A stretch of 64,000 nt of DNA from Pelosinus fermentans DSM 17108 (lineage in GTDB: Bacteria > Bacillota > Negativicutes > DSM-13327). Positions 1 through 7,865 of the stretch are shown piece by piece. Within the stretch, counting starts at the first letter, position 1; each line of letters begins with the position of its first letter. A model generated the notes under the pieces. The model was not told where the DNA came from. It ran no database searches and worked only from the letters and a program-made list of their open reading frames with translations. The stretch is from assembly GCF_000271485.2 (NCBI RefSeq), contig NZ_AKVN02000001.1, forward strand, positions 1-64,000. The letters run 5' to 3'. Position numbers and translations under genes: made by a program.

Positions 1-368
1 GGTTTACCTACGGCTTTCTTCACAGGTAAATTCAAAATCCGCGCTGCTGCCGGATTGTATTGTGCAATAAGGCCATCAGGATTAACAGATAAAATACCAT
101 CATGCACAGATGTTAATATTGCATCAAGCTGCTCAGCTCGTTCTTTGGAGGGCATGGCAGATATCTCGTTAATTCTTTGAATGCCAGTAATACAAGATAA
201 TTCTGCAATGCACTCCTTGCATTGCTGCTCAGATACGCTTTGGCATTCCAAATAAATTTTATTTTTCTCAACTTCCATCGATACGATATTAATTCTGCGT
301 TTTGCTAGGATAGCGGTAATATCATGAACAACTCCGATACGATCGATGTATAGTATTCGCAAATACAT
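1..368 (-). CDS. TyrR-like transcriptional regulator, N-terminal part (ACT + PAS), cut by window edge
   Basis: The gene starts at ATG 368 on the minus strand behind an AGAGGAG ribosome site and runs off the left edge, so only about 122 codons are seen. The first ~75 residues (start MYLRILYIDRIGVVHDITAI) have the pattern of an ACT domain, a small-ligand (often amino acid) binding fold. They are followed by the start of a PAS domain (LDAILTSVHDGILSVNPDG). ACT-PAS at the N terminus is the arrangement of TyrR-type sigma-54-class regulators, in which an AAA+ domain and a Fis-type helix-turn-helix would follow outside the window. The function of the full protein is inferred; only the N-terminal architecture is visible. 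Confidence 0.75.
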   Translation of the reverse strand, partial: MYLRILYIDRIGVVHDITAILAKRRINIVSMEVEKNKIYLECQSVSEQQCKECIAELSCITGIQRINEISAMPSKERAEQLDAILTSVHDGILSVNPDGLIAQYNPAAARILNLPVKKAVGK

Positions 369-416
369 CTTTTACACGCTCCTCTTATCCATATCAGGAT
401 TTCTTCATCCAAATAA

Positions 417-464
417 GGTCAACAAAATCAGCTGGCGTTAAAAAACCAACTGAATCTTGTTGAC
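417..464 (-). terminator. inverted repeat, probable terminator after the 53-aa ORF
   Basis: Imperfect inverted repeat: GGTCAACAA at the left pairs with TTGTTGACC at the right, and the arms extend inward through CAGCTGG against its near-complement. The loop contains an A/T run. It lies between a small gene and the TyrR-like gene, both on the minus strand. A leader or operator function for the regulator is an alternative. Confidence 0.5.
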
Positions 465-554
465 CTCATTGTACAACTTTGTATAGTATTTCTTCAAACT
501 AAATTTATTTTCCTGCTGCGACCAATGATTCTAGAGAAAAATCATCCTAAATTC

Positions 555-716
555 CTATCCTTTAAATCCCACTGGCTTTATTGGTGAATTTCCTAACATT
601 TTCGCTAACACGTCTTTAAATTCTTCCTGCTGTTTCTTTTTCATTCCGTCCCTGGATTGCGGGTTGTCATGCTTTTGGAAATCAATTGGATAAACCCTTG
701 ATACCTTAGTAATCAT
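555..716 (-). CDS. small basic hypothetical protein, 53 aa
   Basis: A short reading frame begins at ATG 716 after a strong AAGGAGGCGGTTTGA ribosome site and ends at TAG 555. The 53-residue product starts MITKVSRVYPIDFQKHDNPQ, is hydrophilic and basic with a central KKKQQEEF stretch, and has no signal peptide or membrane segment. The excellent RBS spacing and the hairpin downstream support real translation. I do not recognise the family; a cytoplasmic or spore-associated microprotein would fit, but nothing in the sequence proves it. Confidence 0.6.
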   Translation of the reverse strand: MITKVSRVYPIDFQKHDNPQSRDGMKKKQQEEFKDVLAKMLGNSPIKPVGFKG

Positions 717-842
717 TCAAACCGCCTCCTTATTTCTTCTATATTAAATATATCGAAATATAACAGGCTTTTCTTAATTGTTTTTGTTAATTATTTCCAT
801 TTTTTTATATTTAGCAGCCAGTTGCAATAAAAAAAGTAAAGA

Positions 843-2108
843 TTAATATAAATAGTATTTCTTAGACATCGCCTTAAACTGATCCGTGTCTTTTTCCCAT
901 AAGCTATATAACTCATGTAAAGAATATGTACCTTTTCTAATACTGTCGTCCCCTGTAACCAAATCAATGGAGCTTTCATTTTTTCCATTACGCGTAAAAG
1001 AAAATTTATCACCGCTCATTTCTTGTATCGTATATAGCAAGCTCATAGCTGTTTTTACAGGCAGGAATGTTTTTTTATCAATTACATGCAGCTGAACGCC
1101 TGCACATGGCTCATTTTGATATAATCCAAAGGTTGGAGTAAAGAAAGCTGGACGAAAAATCACTCCAGGCAGCTGTAATGCTGTCATTTTTTCTGCCAGA
1201 TCATATGCATCAAGCCACGGTGCGCCAACGAACTCAAAAGGTCTTGTTGTTCCCACACCTTCTGAAATATTAGTACCACCAAAAATACCCGTTCCAGGAT
1301 AGACAAGGGCTGTATCGGGAGTAGGGATATTAGGTGATGTCATCACCCAGGGCAAATGGGTTTCTTCAAAATTCATGGTTCTTTGCCAGCCTGTCATTTC
1401 AATAACCACCAAGTCACAGCCGATACCAAACTCCGCATTAAATAGTCTAGCCAGCTCTCCTACCGTCATGCCATGCCTTGTTGGGATCGGATACATTCCA
1501 ATAAAGGATTCAAATCCAGGCTTGATAAGATTCCCTTCAACCATAGTGCCGCCAATCGGATTGGGTCTATCCAGGATCACCATGGTTTTTCCCAATTCCT
1601 TGCAAGCCTGCATCGCATAAGCCATCGTATAAATATAGGTATAGGAACGAGCACCTACATCCTGTATATCAAAAGCCAATACATCAATATCAGCCAACAT
1701 TTCGGGGGTAGGTTTTTTCGTTGCACCATATAAACTGTAAACGGGCAATCCTGTCTTTTCATCAACACTGGTATTCACAGAGTCTCCAGCTTTGGCAGCA
1801 CCGCGGATGCCATGTTCTGGAGAAAATAAGGCGACTAAATTCGTTTTTTCATGCAGCACATCCACCGAACTCTGAAAAGAGCTATTCATCCCTGTAGAGT
1901 TGGTAATTAAACCAACTCGTTTTCCTGCAAAGATCTGTGAATAGGCATCAATCCTGTCAATACCTAATCGCACTGTCACAGATTGCTTGATTTGCGGATT
2001 CTTTTTTGGCGTTGCTTGCTTTTTTGTTTCACCAATGCTTATCAGATTTGCCATTCCTATAATAAGTACCATAAATAACAGCATTACCCTCGCGGTATTA
2101 CGATTCAT
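843..2108 (-). CDS. namZ: DUF1343/YbbC family exo-beta-N-acetylmuramidase (NamZ type), secreted
   Basis: 421 residues. The start at 2108 (MNRNTARVMLL) is preferred over an upstream in-frame ATG because GGAGGT lies 7 nt before it. An N-terminal hydrophobic stretch (~residues 7-24) reads as a signal peptide or anchor. Family blocks seen in order are GKRVGLITNSTG, FSPEHGIRG, DIQDVGARSYTY, LDRPNPIGG, PTRHGMTVGEL and SPNIPTPDT...GTNISEGVGTTRPFE. These identify the DUF1343 family, whose Bacillus member NamZ removes terminal MurNAc from peptidoglycan fragments outside the cytoplasm. A role in cell-wall turnover is therefore likely. No muramic-acid catabolic genes lie beside it, so the pathway context is missing here. 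Confidence 0.88.
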   Translation of the reverse strand: MNRNTARVMLLFMVLIIGMANLISIGETKKQATPKKNPQIKQSVTVRLGIDRIDAYSQIFAGKRVGLITNSTGMNSSFQSSVDVLHEKTNLVALFSPEHGIRGAAKAGDSVNTSVDEKTGLPVYSLYGATKKPTPEMLADIDVLAFDIQDVGARSYTYIYTMAYAMQACKELGKTMVILDRPNPIGGTMVEGNLIKPGFESFIGMYPIPTRHGMTVGELARLFNAEFGIGCDLVVIEMTGWQRTMNFEETHLPWVMTSPNIPTPDTALVYPGTGIFGGTNISEGVGTTRPFEFVGAPWLDAYDLAEKMTALQLPGVIFRPAFFTPTFGLYQNEPCAGVQLHVIDKKTFLPVKTAMSLLYTIQEMSGDKFSFTRNGKNESSIDLVTGDDSIRKGTYSLHELYSLWEKDTDQFKAMSKKYYLY

Positions 2109-2175
2109 CCCTTTTACCTCCATTTCAAAGAAAGAGCCCGCGAGCTGCAGCTGCTCGAAGGCTATCTCATTTTAC

Positions 2176-2865
2176 TTATGTGCTTGCGCCTGTAATTAAT
2201 TCTCTTTTTGTATGTTTTTCTGCTACTGCAGCTGTTTCTTCAATACCCGTAATAATATGCTGCATTGACATTTCAATATTTCCTAAGATATCATTAATTT
2301 TTTTGGTTGCCTCTACACTATCTTCCGATAACTTGCGGACTTCAGTGGCAACGACTGCAAAGCCTCTGCCATGTTCACCCGCCCGAGCTGCCTCAATCGC
2401 TGCATTTAAACCAAGTAAATTCGTCTGCTGGGATACCTTATTAATAAAATCAATCACTTCGTGAGTATTATTAATATGACTTTTAGCTTCACTTACGGAT
2501 TGTGATAATACAGCAACCTTCTCATTCAATTCTTCGCTCATTAAAACCTGAGATTTAATTAAATGATACAACATACTCGTAATAAAATCATCTACCACTT
2601 TGATATTCGGCGATTTATGTTCTTCAATTAATTGATTTACTTTCTGATTGCCGGTAATATTTAGCACTACATTAACTGTTGGCATTTTAAGACCGTCACG
2701 AACATCTGCAAAGGTACGAATTCCCAATCTTTGTGCCAGTTGTATTGCTACAGCATCTGATTTTACATCCACAACCCCGACAATTTCTATGTCCGGTACT
2801 TGACTCACCATTTCTATAATCCCAACGCCACCTCTACCGCCACCAACTAACAAAATATTAATCAC
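2176..2865 (-). CDS. soluble hybrid: Rossmann-like N-terminal domain plus chemoreceptor signalling tip
   Basis: 229 residues from GTG 2865, chosen because GGGAGGC precedes it; an ORF extension upstream has no RBS. Residues 1-~75 form a Rossmann-like fold: beta strand INILLVGGG followed by RGGVG, then VVDV at the end of the second strand, as in NAD(P)-binding domains. Residues ~105-225 are a coiled-coil MCP signalling hairpin with the conserved tip [20 protein letters not shown] (about 149-168). There is no membrane segment, HAMP domain or external ligand domain. By inference it is a cytoplasmic receptor coupling a nucleotide or redox-related signal to the CheA/CheW array. The MCP hairpin is short and ends soon after the descending helix. 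Confidence 0.8.
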   Translation of the reverse strand: MINILLVGGGRGGVGIIEMVSQVPDIEIVGVVDVKSDAVAIQLAQRLGIRTFADVRDGLKMPTVNVVLNITGNQKVNQLIEEHKSPNIKVVDDFITSMLYHLIKSQVLMSEELNEKVAVLSQSVSEAKSHINNTHEVIDFINKVSQQTNLLGLNAAIEAARAGEHGRGFAVVATEVRKLSEDSVEATKKINDILGNIEMSMQHIITGIEETAAVAEKHTKRELITGAST

Positions 2866-3069
2866 ATATTCGCCTCCCAATATTGCTACAAAGCCAAACA
2901 TTCTCTTATGATATATTATACTATAAATCTCCATTATCCACATCAGCATATTTTCATTGTTTTTCTTCTTAAAATAGATAAACCAAAAAGGATTTTCCCC
3001 TTACTTCTTAGAATATTCATTAGTCTAAGAAGCATATGACTATAATTTAATATCGAAAGGAATGAAGTG

Positions 3070-3993
3070 ATGACCTATCTCCTACTCCTTATTTTTTTAC
3101 TCTCTTTACCCAATATTGTACAGGCTCAGCAACTGATTATGGAGGGGAAAACAACTGTCAAATACGAATCACGCCAATACAAACATCCCAATCTTGCCGA
3201 TGTGGACTTTGTCGAACGGACGATACGTCTGACTGGAACAGCTCCCCTCTCTGCACAAACCTCACTTTTTCTGCGTTTAGGTCATCAGTCTTATAGCGGT
3301 GATGCGGTGGATTCAGCTAAAACAGCGATTGATCAATATGGCCTGCGATGGAAAAATGCCCGTACAACGGTTACAATCGGCAGCCAAGAGACTTATATAG
3401 GTGCATCTGGAGCTATATTCGATAATAGCTTGAACGTTGGTGAAGGAATGTTACATGGCATTGATATTCGTGATAAAAGAGGCCGCAATGCTTACCATCT
3501 ATCTGGCGGCCGCCTCGATTCAGCTCTTTTTGACGATAATCAATCCCGCAGCTTTTTGGGAATGGAATGGGCTCGTTACTCCGGCAATATTCGATTATTA
3601 GTTAGCTACTTACGCATACCAGATCTACCTACACAAGCTGATGATTTTACAGGATTCAGCATCAGTTCACCCATAGGCAAAGCAGAATGGCTTACTGAGG
3701 TGATTCATTCTTCGGCTCCCACTGAAAATCAAGCTATTCTTCTGGGCATGAAATACTACCCGACTAAGCAGCAAACGATTAAATTAATTATTGGAAAATT
3801 ACCTGATAACTCTGTTCCAAAAGGAAAATCCAGCCTAGGAGGTTACGATAATGGGATCCGCGGCTTCCAGCTATCTGCTATGCATGCGCTAACTCCGTCC
3901 AATCGAATAGCTGTGAAATATAGTCACGTAAAAACCATTACAGGCAATATCCCCATTCGAAAAACGGAAATAGAATATACGCAATTATTTTAA
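3070..3993 (+). CDS. outer-membrane beta-barrel (porin-like) protein
   Basis: 307 residues. GTG 3067 and ATG 3070 are both possible; ATG is placed about 9 nt after AAAGG. An N-terminal hydrophobic segment ending VQAQQ is a clear signal peptide. The rest has alternating polar/hydrophobic strands rich in Gly, Ser, Thr and Tyr (e.g. RTIRLTGTAPLSAQTSLFLR, TVTIGSQETY), and the last residues IEYTQLF end in Phe, the usual C-terminal mark of outer-membrane barrels recognised by BamA. The substrate is unknown. Its presence in a genome with spore-coat genes points to a diderm Firmicute. It is transcribed convergently with the next gene and shares a terminator with it. Confidence 0.75.
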   Translation: MTYLLLLIFLLSLPNIVQAQQLIMEGKTTVKYESRQYKHPNLADVDFVERTIRLTGTAPLSAQTSLFLRLGHQSYSGDAVDSAKTAIDQYGLRWKNARTTVTIGSQETYIGASGAIFDNSLNVGEGMLHGIDIRDKRGRNAYHLSGGRLDSALFDDNQSRSFLGMEWARYSGNIRLLVSYLRIPDLPTQADDFTGFSISSPIGKAEWLTEVIHSSAPTENQAILLGMKYYPTKQQTIKLIIGKLPDNSVPKGKSSLGGYDNGIRGFQLSAMHALTPSNRIAVKYSHVKTITGNIPIRKTEIEYTQLF

Positions 3994-4037
3994 AAACCAT
4001 CTGCCTAATAAAAAGGGCTACATTATAATGATTATAC

Positions 4038-4068
4038 AAATTGCCGCCCCTTGAAGGAGCGGCAATTT
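4038..4068. terminator. bidirectional terminator between convergent genes
   Basis: Perfect 10-bp stem: AAATTGCCGC pairs with GCGGCAATTT around an 11-nt loop. It lies between the porin-like gene (plus strand) and the small secreted-protein gene (minus strand). Confidence 0.8.
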
Positions 4069-4084
4069 GATTTGCTATTTGATC

Positions 4085-4408
4085 TTATCTATTTTCCCGT
4101 ATTTTACGGAATTCTATTTCATGGCGTTCTCTTTCACCTTTCTGCCTTTGGTGCCATTGATTTTCTGTTTCATGAGGACGTCGCTTCATTTCTTGTTCAT
4201 GTCGTTTCTTCTCAGCACGTTCCCGGTCTTGTCGATCCTTTTCACCACGTTCTGGTTGATTTGGTTTTTGTTCTTGCCGGTCATATTGCTGCTGCATGGG
4301 AATTGAATCCCGATGTTGAGGTGAAGCTTCTATTACTGATGCACCTATCCCTAGCTGCATGACGCCTAACATTGAGTAAATAGCTATTTTTTTAAATATA
4401 CTTTTCAA
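4085..4408 (-). CDS. small secreted Arg/Glu-rich coiled protein (paralogue of 58515-58889)
   Basis: 107 residues from TTG 4408, with AAGGAGG 9 nt upstream. A typical signal peptide (MKSIFKKIAIYSMLGVMQLG, cleavage likely near VIEAS) precedes a highly charged mature part full of ERxRHExE-type stretches (EKKRHEQEMKRRPHETENQW). This should form a long charged helix. Signal peptide, spacing and charged motifs are closely repeated in the protein at 58515-58889, so the two are paralogues. The name-giving family is not recognised. By inference it is an exported periplasmic protein; the charged helix could be structural or metal/acid-stress related, with no direct evidence. Confidence 0.75.
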   Translation of the reverse strand: MKSIFKKIAIYSMLGVMQLGIGASVIEASPQHRDSIPMQQQYDRQEQKPNQPERGEKDRQDRERAEKKRHEQEMKRRPHETENQWHQRQKGERERHEIEFRKIRENR

Positions 4409-4528
4409 TTATATATGCCTCCTTCATTAGATTAACCTCATTATAATTTAGAGATATGACAAGGAAGTGACAATTAGTTTTTTCAATCACCTTTTATCGA
4501 TTTAATAATTTCAATATAATAATAAAAT

Positions 4529-4563
4529 CGCCCTAGCAAGAAGAGGTTCTCCTTACTAAGGCG
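4529..4563 (-). terminator. terminator of the cotJ operon
   Basis: Hairpin of CGCCTTAGTAAG with CTTGCTAGGGCG on the minus strand (two internal mismatches), followed by ATTTTATTATT. It lies 14 nt downstream of the cotJC stop codon. Confidence 0.75.
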
Positions 4564-4576
4564 GTTATTATGATCC

Positions 4577-5170
4577 CTATTTCCTCATCTCATACCCACA
4601 CCACGTGTTCATCTTGCTCATATGTTCCTGCACATCATTGAGACATTCACCAAATCTCTGAAAATGCACCACTTCTCTTTGCCATAAGAATCGCAGTGTA
4701 TCTTTTACACAAGGATCATCAGTTAAATCAATAAGATGCTCATAAGTGGTACGGGCTTTTTGCTCTGCTGCCATATTCTCAGCTAAATCGGTAATAGGAT
4801 CGCCAAGACAAGCAATGTATTTTGCTGACCAAGGAACGCCATTAGCATCCGTCCAAAATAGTCCATGATTGTGCTGAGCATATTGGCCACCCCATCCGGC
4901 TGCTTCCATATCTTTAGGATCGGCGCCCTCAATTAATTTATATACTAGAGCAGCAATCATTTCCATATGAGCCAATTCCTCTGTACCTACGTCTGTCAGT
5001 AAAGCTTTTGCTTTATCCGTCGGCATTGAGTAGCGTTGGTTCAAATACCGTAGTGAGGCTGACAACTCACCGTCCGGTCCACCATACTGAGTAATAACCA
5101 GCTTGGCAAATGCCGGGTCAGGTCTACTAATTTTTACAGGACGTTCTAAACTTTTTTCATATATCCACAT
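4577..5170 (-). CDS. cotJC: spore coat protein CotJC, manganese-catalase family
   Basis: 197 residues. ATG 5170 follows GGAGGAATCGCTTT and gives the family-typical start MWIYEKSLERPVKISRPDP; longer in-frame starts lack an RBS. The ferritin-like helices carry the di-manganese ligands expected for the Mn-catalase family, including E and ExxH motifs (TEELAHMEM near residue 70, QREVVHFQRF near 175). CotJC is a coat component of endospores assembled with CotJA and may protect against peroxide. It is the last gene of cotJA-cotJB-cotJC and is followed by a terminator. Length matches the family, and nothing is truncated. Confidence 0.95.
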   Translation of the reverse strand: MWIYEKSLERPVKISRPDPAFAKLVITQYGGPDGELSASLRYLNQRYSMPTDKAKALLTDVGTEELAHMEMIAALVYKLIEGADPKDMEAAGWGGQYAQHNHGLFWTDANGVPWSAKYIACLGDPITDLAENMAAEQKARTTYEHLIDLTDDPCVKDTLRFLWQREVVHFQRFGECLNDVQEHMSKMNTWCGYEMRK

Positions 5171-5186
5171 AAAGCGATTCCTCCAT

Positions 5187-5444
5187 CTACATTTCCCATG
5201 GCCATGGCCCCATAGCCCATTGCCATGGTTCTTTAGAATATCCGCCAAATCCAAAATTAAAAAGAGGTCCAAATTCATCTTGATACGCTTTTTTACGTTT
5301 TTCCAGCATTTGAACGGCACAGTTGAAATCATTAATCGCATCTACATCACAAGGATGAGTATCTAAATATAAATTCAGTTCAACAGCAACAAATTGCATT
5401 TCTTGAATTTTCCTTAGCATACTCATTTGCTTTTCACAATTCAC
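5187..5444 (-). CDS. cotJB: spore coat protein CotJB
   Basis: 85 residues. GTG 5444 (VNCEKQMSML) is preferred because GGAGG lies 8 nt upstream; the GTG at 5453 overlaps that RBS. The block MLRKIQEMQFVAVELNLYLDTHP and the tail (EFGPLF...WQWAMGPWPWEM) match CotJB. It lies 16 nt before cotJC and 18 nt after cotJA, so the three are one operon. The family function is structural in the spore coat; the biochemical activity is unknown. The C terminus is unusually rich in Trp, Gly and Pro. Confidence 0.93.
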   Translation of the reverse strand: MNCEKQMSMLRKIQEMQFVAVELNLYLDTHPCDVDAINDFNCAVQMLEKRKKAYQDEFGPLFNFGFGGYSKEPWQWAMGPWPWEM

Positions 5445-5462
5445 TGCTTTCACCTCCCAATG

Positions 5463-5750
5463 TTACCTTGGTATCGGATATACACCATATAAGCTCGGGA
5501 ATAAGGTTCCCTTCCTTAACGCCTCTTGAGGACTAAAAGCTTCATCATAGCACTGCCATGGAACGTATGCATGAGCTAACATCATCTTTGCGCTTGTCTT
5601 TTGACAACTACATGTATCATTCGTATTCCACATATTCATACTATCCCTTTCCAGCTCTTCTTGTTCATCATTTTCTTCGACCCGTTCATCCTTTTCTTCA
5701 AGTTGTTCGTCCTTTTCTTCAACCTGTGCATTATCCACATTCCTTTTCAC
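5463..5750 (-). CDS. cotJA: spore coat associated protein CotJA
   Basis: 95 residues from GTG 5750, with GGGGAGG 8 nt upstream. The C-terminal half (KMMLAHAYVPWQCYDEAFSP, then EALRKGTLFPSLYGVYP) is the CotJA domain. The N-terminal ~37 residues are an acidic extension built of about three 7-residue repeats (EEKDEQL, EEKDERV, EENDEQE), which is not part of the core family. It is the first gene of the cotJ operon, and a candidate sigma-E-like promoter lies about 50 nt upstream. It is inferred to be made in the mother cell and placed in the coat. Confidence 0.93.
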   Translation of the reverse strand: MKRNVDNAQVEEKDEQLEEKDERVEENDEQEELERDSMNMWNTNDTCSCQKTSAKMMLAHAYVPWQCYDEAFSPQEALRKGTLFPSLYGVYPIPR

Positions 5751-5799
5751 TGATCCATCCTCCCCTCATACTACTTATTACATTTTATGTAATTGTGTC

Positions 5800-5830
5800 A
5801 CTGTATGTGACTTAAAATAAGGAAATATAC
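5800..5830 (-). promoter_or_regulatory. candidate sigma-E-type promoter for cotJABC
   Basis: On the minus strand CATACAGT (5800-5807) fits the sporulation sigma-E -10 element, and GTATATT (5824-5830) resembles its -35 element. The 16-nt spacing is slightly long. The -10 lies inside a GTCAC/GTGAC inverted repeat. The known sigma-E control of cotJ in Bacillus makes this plausible, not proven. Confidence 0.4.
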
Positions 5831-5869
5831 TAGAACATAGTCGTTTTAAAGCATAAAACACAAAATCGC

Positions 5870-5936
5870 TTACTAAGACACAAAGAACACAGAGTGGGAA
5901 GAAGAACTACTTCTCCGCTCTGTGTCCTCTGGCGTT
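5870..5936. repeat. imperfect palindrome, CACAAAG/CACAGAG family (copy 1)
   Basis: A run of purine-rich units (ACACAAAGAACACAGAG) is answered 23 nt later by CTCTGTGTCCTCTGGCG. ACACAGAG (5887-5894) pairs with CTCTGTGT (5918-5925), and an inner GAAG/CTTC pair also forms. It is related to the longer copies at 17049, 17194 and 22194. Confidence 0.7.
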
Positions 5937-5944
5937 AAAACAGA

Positions 5945-6220
5945 TTAGTTAATGGATGGCATAATCAGAAAGGCAAGTATGTATAATACGATACCTGCCC
6001 CGCGGTATAAGGCCAACAACGCCCAAGCTAATCGAATGAGACTGACATCAATGCCAGTATAGTCACTAACCCCGGCACATACACCAAAAAGCATGCCGCG
6101 AGCTGGATCAAGAGCCAGCTGCTTGTGTAATGAATTGATTCCATCTGCGTCACCTTGGAAAAACTGCCATGCTGTTAATCCACTGACTAGATAAACTCCT
6201 ATACGAATAAGACCAAACAT
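5945..6220 (-). CDS. PspC-domain membrane protein
   Basis: 91 residues. Residues ~1-22 form a first hydrophobic helix (MFGLIRIGVYLVSGLTAWQF). A PspC domain follows from about residue 38, with the signature GMLFGVCAGVSDYTGIDVSLIRLAWALL and a second membrane helix. PspC domains occur in phage-shock and envelope-stress systems and in Firmicute sporulation/envelope proteins. Here it stands alone with no pspA or liaF neighbour, so only a general envelope role can be inferred. The extra N-terminal helix and linker make it longer than a minimal PspC (~60 aa). Confidence 0.85.
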   Translation of the reverse strand: MFGLIRIGVYLVSGLTAWQFFQGDADGINSLHKQLALDPARGMLFGVCAGVSDYTGIDVSLIRLAWALLALYRGAGIVLYILAFLIMPSIN

Positions 6221-6280
6221 AGCATTCTCACCTCCCTAGTATGTTATCCCACATCCTCCATGAATTTATACTTTGTCAGA

Positions 6281-6326
6281 CCATAGTGAATAGAGACGGC
6301 TGGGCAGCCGTCTCTATTCACTATGG
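6281..6326. repeat. perfect 22-bp inverted repeat, 2-nt centre
   Basis: The arms CCATAGTGAATAGAGACGGC-TG (6281-6302) and their exact complement (6305-6326) would make a near-continuous hairpin or cruciform. It lies in the 325-bp gap between the pspC-like gene and the ftsW-like gene. A T-run follows on the plus strand only, while both flanking genes are on the minus strand. The rest of the gap (6327-6545) is AT-rich with no gene seen. Confidence 0.75.
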
Positions 6327-6545
6327 ATATTGTATTTTTTAGAATAGGATTATCAGATTCTGTACTATCAGAAAAAAACGCTGACGCGTTATATATTTTC
6401 ACCCTTTAAACTTATAAATTTTGATATTACAAGTAAAACTTTATCAGATAAACAAACACATACAAAAGCATTTTCAGTAATATATTGCATAGTGATAGAC
6501 AATATTTAATAGTTCGTAAGCTTGTGCCTTTTTAACATTCTCACA

Positions 6546-7733
6546 TTACTTAACTCTGTTTAGATTTCTGGCTTGTCTTGCTAATTTTAAACGAGTGCTG
6601 CGGCTGGCATCTGGCTCTGGCGCAGTATCTTGAAGTACAGCATCATCAGCCTGACGCCCTACATTCAGAATCAGACCAATTGCCATTAGATTCACAATTA
6701 ATGATGTGCCTCCGAAACTAATAAAAGGCAGCGGCACACCTACTACTGGAAATATACTTGAAACCATAGAGATGTTAATAATCGCTTGTCCTACGATTAA
6801 AAAAATGCTGCCCATCGTCAATAATTTACCTAATCCATCCGGAGCCTTTAAGGCAATGCGCACACCGTAATAAGCTAATAAGCCCATAAGGCATAATACC
6901 CCTAGAGCGCCGACAAATCCCATTTCCTGACATAATACAGCAAAAGCAAAATCGGTATGAGCTTCCGGCAAATAGTTGAACTTACTTGATCCCATACCAA
7001 GGCCTGTTCCCCAAAATCCGCCAGAACCAATTGCCAGCAGCCCTTGTACCGTCTGATAACCGATACCCAATTGGTAATCCCAAGGATTGATCCATGCGGC
7101 AATACGCTCTGCCCGATAGCTGGCTGCAAAGGTTGCATATATAAATAAGGCAATACCGCCGCCCACTAAAGTTAACAACTGCTGTTTTGGCAATCCAGCA
7201 ATGATGTACAACATAAGGCTTATACCAACGATAATGACTGCTGTCCCCATATCTGGCTGCTTTAATACGATCATTCCTAATATTGCTGCAATATAAAAAG
7301 GTGTAGAAAGCAGCGAAATTCTGCGTTTACGGTCAATTAGCGGACCTAAGAATCCCGCAGTAATCATAAGGCCGGTCAGTTTTGCCAATTCGGAAGGCTG
7401 GAATTGAAAACCAATATTCAACCAACGCCGTGCACCATTTACTTCAATACCAATAAAATGTACCGCAATTAGTAAGCCGACCGTTAATAACACGAATGGG
7501 AAAAGAAAACGATTGAATCGATGATAATCGATTCTGCTGATAATCAGCATCGCCATAATTCCAATACTAAAGGAAATCAAATGCCTTTTTAAATAATAAT
7601 AACCATCTCCCATTTGTTGCCCAGCCTCTACAAAACTAGCACTGAAAATATTTACTGTACCGATCATAAATAACAGCATGGAAATGCATATAACAGCTTC
7701 AGCGTTGCTCCGCCATAATTGAGATAACTTCAT
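6546..7733 (-). CDS. ftsW: FtsW/RodA/SpoVE family (SEDS) peptidoglycan glycosyltransferase
   Basis: 395 residues with an AAGGAG site before ATG 7733. About ten membrane segments are visible. SEDS motifs present include NGARRWLNIG(FQ)FQPSELAKL, the long extracellular loop with YQTVQGLLAIGSGGFWGTGLG, and PLPFISFGGTSLIVNLMAIGL. These proteins polymerise lipid II at the membrane together with a class B PBP. The sequence fits FtsW/SpoVE (division or spore cortex) better than RodA, but without mur, ftsZ or PBP neighbours the exact role is not decided. The C-terminal tail is basic and cytoplasmic. Confidence 0.85.
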   Translation of the reverse strand: MKLSQLWRSNAEAVICISMLLFMIGTVNIFSASFVEAGQQMGDGYYYLKRHLISFSIGIMAMLIISRIDYHRFNRFLFPFVLLTVGLLIAVHFIGIEVNGARRWLNIGFQFQPSELAKLTGLMITAGFLGPLIDRKRRISLLSTPFYIAAILGMIVLKQPDMGTAVIIVGISLMLYIIAGLPKQQLLTLVGGGIALFIYATFAASYRAERIAAWINPWDYQLGIGYQTVQGLLAIGSGGFWGTGLGMGSSKFNYLPEAHTDFAFAVLCQEMGFVGALGVLCLMGLLAYYGVRIALKAPDGLGKLLTMGSIFLIVGQAIINISMVSSIFPVVGVPLPFISFGGTSLIVNLMAIGLILNVGRQADDAVLQDTAPEPDASRSTRLKLARQARNLNRVK

Positions 7734-7865
7734 TTTGTTTCTCCTTCACTACCCAATATCCCTATTATACAAAATTAATCCCCCAGACCCAATAACCAAA
7801 TTGAGATTTTAGAATATTATATAAGGAAATCGGCATTTATAAATTGGGATAACCGAGGTGATTAC

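Noticed and set aside
4051-4362. Plus-strand open frame opposite the small secreted protein gene
   Set aside because: It has no RBS, and its product is a shadow of the Arg/Glu-rich codons on the other strand. The minus-strand gene has a signal peptide, RBS and paralogue.
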